From contig NZ_CP182947.1 of assembly GCF_048320135.1 (NCBI RefSeq), positions 2,356,001 to 2,420,000 of the forward strand: a DNA stretch of 64,000 bases, read 5' to 3'. Each line of letters begins with the position of its first letter. The first letter of the stretch is position 1. The position numbers and the translations under genes are program-made. The stretch comes from Ideonella_A sakaiensis_A. GTDB lineage: Bacteria; Pseudomonadota; Gammaproteobacteria; Burkholderiales; Burkholderiaceae_C. This document shows positions 57,924-64,000 of the stretch, piece after piece. The notes below the pieces were generated by a model. The model ran no database searches. It was not told the DNA's origin and saw nothing but the letters and a program-made list of their open reading frames with translations.

Positions 57924-57925
57924 GA

Positions 57926-57931
57926 ATTGTA
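57926..57931 (-). promoter_or_regulatory. -10 element (TACAAT) for the riboswitch transcript
   Basis: The minus strand reads TACAAT at 57931-57926. A start of transcription 7-8 bases downstream falls at about 57918-57919, exactly where P1 of the riboswitch begins. No good -35 hexamer is visible, so this is a weaker or activator-helped promoter. Confidence 0.5.
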
Positions 57932-57971
57932 ATTGCTGCGGATCGCCTGCCGCTGAACCGGGCGGCGGCGC

Positions 57972-59012
57972 TCAGGCCGCCAGCAACTCGCTGAACAGGC
58001 CGTCGTGCCGGCAGCGCGGCTGGTAGCGGCCGACCCGTTTGGCGATCTCGGCGATGTGCCCCGGCGTCGTGCCGCAGCAGCCGCCGGCGATGTTCAGGAA
58101 ACCGGACTTCGCGAATTCCTCGACCATCCGGCCGGTGATCTCCGGCGTCTCGTCGAAGCCGGTATCGCTCATCGGATTCGGCAGGCCGGCGTTCGGATAG
58201 CAGCTGATGAAGGTATCGCCGGCGACCTTTGCGAGCTCCTCGATGTAGGGCCGCATCAGTGCCGCGCCGAGCGCGCAGTTCAGGCCGACGGCAAGCGGCC
58301 GCGCATGGCGAACGCTGTGCCAGAACGCGCTGACCGTCTGGCCCGACAGGATGCGCCCGGAGGCATCGGTCACGGTGCCGGAGATGATCACCGGCAGCCG
58401 CTCGCCGCTTTCCTCCATCAACTCGTCGAGCGCAAAGATCGCCGCCTTCGCATTCAGCGTGTCGAAGATCGTCTCGACCAGAAACAGGTCGCAGCCGCCC
58501 TCGAGCAGGCCTTCGGCCTGTTCGCAGTAGGCGGCACGCAGCTGATCGAAATCGACATTGCGCGCCGCCGGATCGTTGACGTCTGGGCTGATGCTCGCGG
58601 TGCGCGGCGTCGGGCCGAGCGCGCCGGCAACAAAACAGCGCCGCCCGGTCGCGTCACAGGCGGCACGCGCGATGCGGGCGCCTTCGACGTTCATTTCACG
58701 GGCAACCGAGGCGAGGCCATAGTCTTCCTGCGCGACCGTCGTCGCCCCGAAGGTATTGGTCTCGACGATGTCGGCACCGGCCTGCAGATACTGGTCGTGG
58801 ATCTCGCGGATCACGTCCGGCCGGGTCAGCTGCAACAGGTCGTTATTGCCTTTCAGGTCTTTCGGATGCGAGGCGAATCGTTCACCACGGAAATCCGCTT
58901 CGCCGAGCTTGTAGCGCTGGATCATCGTGCCCATTGCGCCATCGAGGATCGCGATGCGCTGTTCGAGCAGGGCCGGCAGGTCGGCGCCACGGGTATAGGC
59001 GATGGTTTTCAT
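57972..59012 (-). CDS. Methionine synthase, homocysteine half (MetH N-terminal part)
   Basis: 346-residue homocysteine S-methyltransferase domain (zinc-binding), the first module of MetH. LDGAMGTMIQRYKLGEADFRGERF, DIVETNTFGATTVAQEDYG, the zinc Cys in AVGLNCALGA and the GGCCGTTPGHI pair are complete. It needs the separate C-terminal gene to work. The ATG at 59012 has no ribosome site, but TACAAT lies 6 bases upstream (59019-59024), so the start of transcription would fall at or beside the ATG; the mRNA may be leaderless. The stop is 48 bp upstream of the riboswitch. Confidence 0.92.
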   Translation of the reverse strand: MKTIAYTRGADLPALLEQRIAILDGAMGTMIQRYKLGEADFRGERFASHPKDLKGNNDLLQLTRPDVIREIHDQYLQAGADIVETNTFGATTVAQEDYGLASVAREMNVEGARIARAACDATGRRCFVAGALGPTPRTASISPDVNDPAARNVDFDQLRAAYCEQAEGLLEGGCDLFLVETIFDTLNAKAAIFALDELMEESGERLPVIISGTVTDASGRILSGQTVSAFWHSVRHARPLAVGLNCALGAALMRPYIEELAKVAGDTFISCYPNAGLPNPMSDTGFDETPEITGRMVEEFAKSGFLNIAGGCCGTTPGHIAEIAKRVGRYQPRCRHDGLFSELLAA

Positions 59013-59075
59013 CGGCCGATTGTACGAAGTCGCACCCGGGCGCGAACGGCGCCGCGCGCCATGCCCGCACCGGCA

Positions 59076-61190
59076 TCAGTGCAGTTCGGCCATCCGGGTG
59101 TCGATGTACAGCGACTCGCGGAAATCGATGTCCTTCGGCCCGATGTCGTTCATCGCCCACAGCGACAGCGCCCGCGCCGACATCGGCTTCGCGAACAAAA
59201 AGCCCTGCAGCTCATCGCAACCGAGCGAGCGCAGGATTGCATACTGCTGCTCGGTTTCGACGCCTTCGGCAACGACCTTCAGCTGCAGCGCCTGCGCCAG
59301 CTTGATCACCGCATCGACGACGCGTTCGGCGTCCTCGCTGCTGCCGAGGTCCTGCACGAAGCTGCGGTCGATCTTCAGCTCCTCCGCCGGCAGCCGGCGC
59401 AGATAGGACAGGCTCGAATAACCGGTGCCGAAATCGTCGATCGAGATGTGCACGCCTGCCTGCGCGAGGCCGTTGAAGATGTTCATCGTCTCGGCCGCAT
59501 CCTCCATCGCGACCGATTCGGTGATCTCGCAGGTCAGCAGTTTCGGATTGATGCGGTGCCGCGCCAAGGCCGCGCTGATGCGGTCGGCGAGGTCGGCCTG
59601 GCGCAGCTGGTAGACCGACATGTTGATCGCAACGCGCATCCGCAGTCCCTGGTCGCGCCAGGCGCGGATCTGCCGGCAGGCTTCGTCGATCAACCAGTCG
59701 CCGAGGCCATTGATCAGGCCGAAACGTTCGGCGATCGGAATGAAAACGGATGGGCCGATCAGCCCGCGTTTCGGGTGATGCCAGCGCATCAACGCCTCGG
59801 CACCGGTGATCTCGCCGCTTGGCGCATGCACCTTCGGCTGGTAATACAACTCGAGCTGGCCGTTGCCGAGCGCCTTGCGCAGGTCGTGCAGCAGGTCGAC
59901 CTGTTCGCGTGCGCCGGAACTCATGCGCGGCTCATAGAAGCAGTAGGTCGCGCCGCCGCCGGCCTTCGATGCCTGCATCGCCGCGTCGGCATGGGCGAGC
60001 AGTTTTGCGACGGTCGCATCACTCGGGTACATCGCGATGCCGACCGAACACGAGATCGACACCTCGCGTTCCTCGCGGCCCTCGACCTGGTAGGGCTGCT
60101 GCAGCAGATCGAGCAGTTCCGCGGCGCGCGCCGAAGCGTCGCCGGCGAGCGGCTGGTCCTGCATCAGCAGCAGAAACTCGTCGGCACCGAGCCTGGCGAC
60201 CACATCGTTCGGGCCGGCCAGGCTGCCGAGTCGGCGCGCCACGCCGCGCAACACCGCATCGCCGACCGGGTGGCCGAAGGATTCGTTGATCGGCTTGAAG
60301 CCGTCGAGGTCGATGAACAGCAGCGCCAGTCCGGACTGGTTTTCATCGGCGACGCGTGCCGCGGCGGCGAGCCGCTGCTCGAACATCTCGCGGTTCGGCA
60401 ACTGGGTCAACGCATCGAGCGTCGCTTGGTGCCGCAACTCGGTTTTTACCCGTGACAGCGATTCACGGGTATGTTCCTCGAGCCGCGACGAGACCAGGAT
60501 CGCCAGCACGAACATCAGGCTGCCGACCGAAGCCAGCGCCGTGATCGACGTTGCCGGCAACACCTCGCGAAAAACCGATGCCTGCTGTGCGCCAAGGCCG
60601 GTCGCATTGATGGCCACGACTTCGCCGATCACGATGCCCACGCCCATCGAGACGGCGGCGATCAGATTCCACGGCACGCGGCTGTCCGGATGCGAACGGC
60701 CGATGTACCAGATGCCGAGGCCGAGCGTCGAGCCGCCGACGCCGGCGAGCAGCGCAATCAGCAGCCCGGGCACATCCCAGCTCAGGCCAGGCTGCAGGCC
60801 CATCGACACGAAGACCAGCATCTGTGTGACGACGAGACCGGTGCCGATGCCCGACGCGGCAGCGAGCACACCGCGGAGGCTGGCCTTGCGGCTGCCGATC
60901 ATGCTGAACCCGGCCATGCCGACGCCCACAGCGGCGAGCCAGGCGGCAAAAATGCCGACCGGGTGGAAACCGACGTCGAAACCGAGTTGCTCGAAATTGA
61001 TGCTCAGCACCTGCACCGACCAGACGCCGGTTCCCCAGGCCAGCCCGGAGCCGAGCAGCCATTGCCGGCCTTCGGCCTGCTCTGTCGACTGCATCCGCTT
61101 GCCGAGGTCGAGCGCGGCATAAACCGACAGGCTGGCGATGCAGCCGGTCAGCAGCAGCCACGGGGCCAGCAGAACCAGATTCGATGCCAT
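59076..61190 (-). CDS. Membrane GGDEF-EAL protein with degenerate MHYT-like sensor
   Basis: 704 residues. Seven hydrophobic segments form an N-terminal sensor in the MHYT position; the metal-type motifs are replaced (for example GTGVWSVQVLSI where GxxWSMHFxxM is expected). The GGDEF domain reads GADEF in ARLGADEFLLLM, so cyclase activity is unlikely. The EAL domain is complete: EALMRW, the EITESVAM and DDFGTGYSSLSYLRRLP loops, KIDRSFV and VAEGVET. So it should hydrolyse c-di-GMP, perhaps with GTP binding as control. The ATG at 61190 follows the frame without a clear ribosome site. Confidence 0.9.
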   Translation of the reverse strand: MASNLVLLAPWLLLTGCIASLSVYAALDLGKRMQSTEQAEGRQWLLGSGLAWGTGVWSVQVLSINFEQLGFDVGFHPVGIFAAWLAAVGVGMAGFSMIGSRKASLRGVLAAASGIGTGLVVTQMLVFVSMGLQPGLSWDVPGLLIALLAGVGGSTLGLGIWYIGRSHPDSRVPWNLIAAVSMGVGIVIGEVVAINATGLGAQQASVFREVLPATSITALASVGSLMFVLAILVSSRLEEHTRESLSRVKTELRHQATLDALTQLPNREMFEQRLAAAARVADENQSGLALLFIDLDGFKPINESFGHPVGDAVLRGVARRLGSLAGPNDVVARLGADEFLLLMQDQPLAGDASARAAELLDLLQQPYQVEGREEREVSISCSVGIAMYPSDATVAKLLAHADAAMQASKAGGGATYCFYEPRMSSGAREQVDLLHDLRKALGNGQLELYYQPKVHAPSGEITGAEALMRWHHPKRGLIGPSVFIPIAERFGLINGLGDWLIDEACRQIRAWRDQGLRMRVAINMSVYQLRQADLADRISAALARHRINPKLLTCEITESVAMEDAAETMNIFNGLAQAGVHISIDDFGTGYSSLSYLRRLPAEELKIDRSFVQDLGSSEDAERVVDAVIKLAQALQLKVVAEGVETEQQYAILRSLGCDELQGFLFAKPMSARALSLWAMNDIGPKDIDFRESLYIDTRMAELH

Positions 61191-61319
61191 CGTGTCCTGT
61201 TCAGGGCCGCGGCGGATGGTGTCGCCGGCGGCGGCCGGGCAACACCGGCACACGGATGCCCAGCGGTTCGGGGATGTTCATGGCCACTTATCGGCCCGCG
61301 CGGACATTCGCTTGAGGCA

Positions 61320-63626
61320 TCAGTTGACAAAACCCATGCCGCGGCGATGCCGGACCTCGGGTTTGACCCGATGCTCCGATTCGAGCTGCGACAGGAATTC
61401 GTCAGCGCTGAAGGCCTCGGCCAGGATGTCGACCTGCCGCCTGACCGCGGCAAAATCGCCGGCGGTCAGCACATCGAGCTTGCGCAGCCGTTCGCGGTGT
61501 TCGTCGGTCAACTGGTCGTCCGCGCCGGCGAGCGCCTCGGCAATGAACATCCGCTCGCGCTGCGCCGGCGTCAGCGGGAAAAAGCGGATCTTGAACGTGA
61601 AGCGGCGCAGCGCCGCCTCGTCGAGTTCGTCGAACAGATTCGTCGTGCAGATGAACAGGCCGGCAAATCGCTCCATGCCCTGCAGCATCTCGTTGACCTC
61701 GCTGATCTCGTAGCTGCGTTCGGCGAGTCGCCGGTTGCGCAGGAAGCTGTCGGCCTCGTCGAGCAGCAGCACCGCCTGCTCGGCTTCGGCTTCGGCAAAC
61801 ATCCGCGCCATGTTCTGCTCGGTTTCGCCGACATATTTGCTGGCGATTTCGCTGGCCTGGCGGATCATCAGCGGCTTGTCCAGCGATTTGGCGATGTGTT
61901 CGGCCAGCGCGGTCTTGCCGGTGCCGGGCGGGCCGTGGAAACACAGGGTGCCGTGGCCGCTGCGCCGCAGCGCGTCGATGATGCGCGGCAGCGCGAACCG
62001 CGACTCGGTATTGAGCAGTCCGAGGTCGTAATTCGTCACCGGATCGCGCATCCGGTCGGCCCGGTTGGTCGTGCCCAGCGCCAGGTCGGCATGGCCGAGC
62101 TGACGCTCGATCAGCTCCTCGATCACGGCACCGTCGGTTCCGGCAAGCAAGGCAAAACGCACCGCGGTGCGGACCTGCGCTGGCGTCAACCCCTTGCGTT
62201 CTGCAAGCGATTTGGCAAAGCGGTCACTCACTTCAACGGCACCGAGCGCGCGCCGCACCAGTGCCTCGCGGGCACCGGGCGGCGGGCATTTCAACTCCAG
62301 GTGGTACTGGAAGCGGCGCCGGAACGCGGGGTCGATCTGCTCGATCCGGTTGGTCGCCCAGACCACCGGCACCGGATTCGTCTCCAGGATCTGATTGACC
62401 CAGGCCTTGCCGCTGACGCTGCTGTTGCCGCTGAGCGCACCATCGCCGCTCTCGATGCGCGCCATGATCTGCGCCGCATCTGTCGATATCGGCGGAAAGA
62501 CATCCTCGACCTCGTCGAACAGCAGCGCAACCTGCGTGCTGGCCTTCAGAAAGACCTGGCTGATCTGCAGCGAGCGGTAGCGGTCGCGGCCGGACAGCGA
62601 ATTGCCGTCGCGGTCGGCATATTCGACTTCATACAAGGCCAGCCCGGCCGCCTGCGCCGCGACTTTTGCAAGTTCGGTCTTGCCGGTACCCGGCGGGCCA
62701 TAAAGCAGGACATTGACGCCGGGCTCCTTGCGCTGCACTGCGTTGCGCAGCAGCGCCGTCAACACATTGAGGTCGTCTTCCACATAGTGGAAATCGGACG
62801 GACCGAGTTCGCTGCGCGATGCGGGCCTGGTGAATACCGCCATCAGGTCCGACGGCCCCTCGTAATGGCGCATCAGCACCGGCGGCAGCTGCTCGCTGAC
62901 CTTCATCAGGTCGGACAAGTCGGTGATGTTGTGCTCCGAGATCAGGTTTTCGACCATCCCGGTGCGCTCGAGCCGCGAGCCGGCGCGCAGCGCTTCGGCC
63001 ACTTCGGACTCATTGACGCCGGCGACTGCGGCGATCGCCGCATAGGCTTCCTGCGCATTGGCGACCTTGAACTCGACCAGCAGGCCGCGCAGGTCACGCT
63101 GGTACCGCGCCAAGGTGCCGTAGAGCAGCAGCGCCCGCTCGGCCGGGTTCAGTTGCAGCAGCCCGGCCAGCGCATCGATGTTCTTTTCGACGCGCGTCGA
63201 TTCCTTCTTCAGATTCCGGTTCAGCCAGTGTTCTGTCGCGCCGAGCACTGCCAGCAGGTCCTTCGGCGCATCCTTGATGAATTCGTCGATGTAGAAAAAC
63301 AGCGTCGCTTCTTCATACGGCCCCTGCCAGGCGCCGTGACGGTTGATGAAGGCCTCGTGGCCCAGCGCTTCGTGACCGCGCCAGGCATCGTTGTTGCGGC
63401 AACGCAGCGCGAGGAACTCGCGCAGCCGCTGCAGCACCGGTACCGGCCAGACCAGATGGCGTCCGGTCAGCGACAACAGGCTGTTCCAGTCGCGGCGCAA
63501 ATTGAATCGACCGGGCTGGCGCATCGTCAGCGACAGCACGAAGCGCGAACACATCTGGTCGAGCACCGGCGCATCGCGCAAACCGGGCGACAGGATCATC
63601 CGCGCTTCTTCAATCGACTTGCCCAT
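61320..63626 (-). CDS. Double-AAA ATPase of unknown function
   Basis: 768-residue protein with two AAA modules. The N-terminal 250 residues are helical with no known motif. First module: LLYGPPGTGKTELAK (about residue 309), LLFDEVEDVF and WATNRIEQIDPAFRRRF. Second: CFHGPPGTGKTALAE (about 563), LLLDEADSFL and CTTNLFDELDEAALRRFTFK. Each has an arginine-finger segment. The layout is CDC48-like but the N-terminal domain is not. There is a GGAGG 10 bases before the ATG at 63626, which fixes the start. Its work may be unfolding or remodelling a protein complex, but no partner is obvious. Confidence 0.85.
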   Translation of the reverse strand: MGKSIEEARMILSPGLRDAPVLDQMCSRFVLSLTMRQPGRFNLRRDWNSLLSLTGRHLVWPVPVLQRLREFLALRCRNNDAWRGHEALGHEAFINRHGAWQGPYEEATLFFYIDEFIKDAPKDLLAVLGATEHWLNRNLKKESTRVEKNIDALAGLLQLNPAERALLLYGTLARYQRDLRGLLVEFKVANAQEAYAAIAAVAGVNESEVAEALRAGSRLERTGMVENLISEHNITDLSDLMKVSEQLPPVLMRHYEGPSDLMAVFTRPASRSELGPSDFHYVEDDLNVLTALLRNAVQRKEPGVNVLLYGPPGTGKTELAKVAAQAAGLALYEVEYADRDGNSLSGRDRYRSLQISQVFLKASTQVALLFDEVEDVFPPISTDAAQIMARIESGDGALSGNSSVSGKAWVNQILETNPVPVVWATNRIEQIDPAFRRRFQYHLELKCPPPGAREALVRRALGAVEVSDRFAKSLAERKGLTPAQVRTAVRFALLAGTDGAVIEELIERQLGHADLALGTTNRADRMRDPVTNYDLGLLNTESRFALPRIIDALRRSGHGTLCFHGPPGTGKTALAEHIAKSLDKPLMIRQASEIASKYVGETEQNMARMFAEAEAEQAVLLLDEADSFLRNRRLAERSYEISEVNEMLQGMERFAGLFICTTNLFDELDEAALRRFTFKIRFFPLTPAQRERMFIAEALAGADDQLTDEHRERLRKLDVLTAGDFAAVRRQVDILAEAFSADEFLSQLESEHRVKPEVRHRRGMGFVN

Positions 63627-63765
63627 CGGCAACACCTCCCGCGACCGGGATGTCAATCCCTCAGGCCCTGGCCGCGGGAGCATCTTGTCGCAGGCAGGTG
63701 CCAGAGGCAAGGGTGAAGACGGAATTTCCTCGGCTGCCCCCCCGGCGCTCGACGTCGGCGGGCAG

Positions 63766-63790
63766 CAAAACGGCCCGGCAAGCCGGGCCG
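63766..63790 (-). terminator. Intrinsic terminator of the gene at the window's right edge
   Basis: CGGCCCGGC and GCCGGGCCG (63771-63790) form a 9-bp stem; on the minus strand it is followed by TTTTG. It lies 38 bp after the stop of the partial gene at 63829. Confidence 0.75.
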
Positions 63791-63828
63791 CAGCAGGCGG
63801 CGGTTGTCCGTGGACCGCCGTGTCAATC

Positions 63829-64000
63829 TCAGTGCAGCACGACCGGCTGCTGCATCAGCGAGGTGTAGCGGGCGATGTAATCGTCCATTTCGTCCTCGGA
63901 CGGGCCGGTCTCGATCAACGCATCGACGCCGGCCTTGAAGCTTTGCGCCATGTCTCCGCTGATGAAGATTTCCTTGCGGGCAAACTTGTCGACGATTTCG
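63829..64000 (-). CDS. Hypothetical protein, 3' end only
   Basis: The last 56 codons of a gene running off the right edge, with a TGA stop. It ends in SEDEMDDYIARYTSLMQQPVVLH. The visible part is acidic and probably helical; it has no motif I can assign. The terminator at 63766 follows it and the double-AAA gene lies beyond that, so the two may be separate transcripts. Confidence 0.6.
   Translation of the reverse strand, partial: EIVDKFARKEIFISGDMAQSFKAGVDALIETGPSEDEMDDYIARYTSLMQQPVVLH

Noticed and set aside
60471..63716. Very long open frame on the plus strand (over 1,000 codons) across the AAA and GGDEF-EAL genes
   Set aside because: It is antisense to two genes with complete motifs; in such GC-rich DNA the complementary third-frame stays open. 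Its translation is Arg/Ala/His-rich with no domain.

Overview
The window is about 64 kb of very GC-rich, gene-dense chromosome. It looks like a free-living betaproteobacterium, probably of the Rhodocyclales/Burkholderiales/Nitrosomonadales breadth; I cannot place it more finely from sequence alone. Pointers are the hemE-priA pair near a complete atpIBEFHAGDC operon, an 87-residue second-type IF-1, a methionine synthase split into two genes, an S-adenosylhomocysteine riboswitch, a proteobacterial GshA/GshB pair, and a TorF-GlnK-AmtB nitrogen operon. No CRISPR array, tRNA, rRNA, transposase or phage gene was seen, so the window reads as core chromosome with a few accessory patches.

Layout. 1-8 kb: a co-directional signalling cluster with a LytS-type kinase (5' end outside the window), a LytTR regulator, a FecR-like periplasmic protein, a c-heme DUF3365/HAMP sensor without an output domain, a Ser/Thr kinase with a tandem-repeat tail, and a Cache-PAS-GGDEF diguanylate cyclase. 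8-20 kb: Rep helicase, an unrecognised protein, an AEC transporter, PriA, HemE, CysK, a DHH phosphoesterase and a LemA-TPM-TPM set. 20-29 kb: a YqjD/YqjE-like envelope cluster and the F1Fo ATP synthase operon, with a promoter candidate and a terminator at its ends. 29-32.5 kb: four overlapping genes (cytochrome b, GNAT, aldose-epimerase-like, SMP-30), divergent from cytochrome c'. 32.7-36.5 kb: a polysaccharide-export pair (SLBB export protein and Wzz-like) with no glycosyltransferases beside it. 36.5-42 kb: a compact exporter/aminotransferase/PhzF/VOC operon divergent from a MocR-type regulator, with repeated CAGTACA motifs between them; then IF-1. 42-51 kb: Uup, GshB, DUF1415, Kup, GshA, AmtB, GlnK and TorF. 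52-64 kb: ComM, a secreted pentapeptide-repeat protein, a small membrane protein, split MetH, a GGDEF-EAL protein, a double-AAA ATPase and the 3' end of an unknown gene.

The best-supported regulatory features are an SAH riboswitch lying between the two metH halves, with its own -10 element so that it controls only the folate/B12/reactivation half, and a sigma-54 promoter with an upstream NtrC-type palindrome in front of torF-glnK-amtB. A 48-bp intergenic hairpin repeat occurs twice, 20 kb apart and in opposite orientations; one copy lies inside the atp operon. The least-explained parts are the MocR-linked operon, the signalling cluster with its output-less heme sensor, the unrecognised protein at 10.2 kb, and the priA-hemE gap with its DnaA-box-like sites.

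All family assignments come from reading motifs in the translated sequence. No database search was run.
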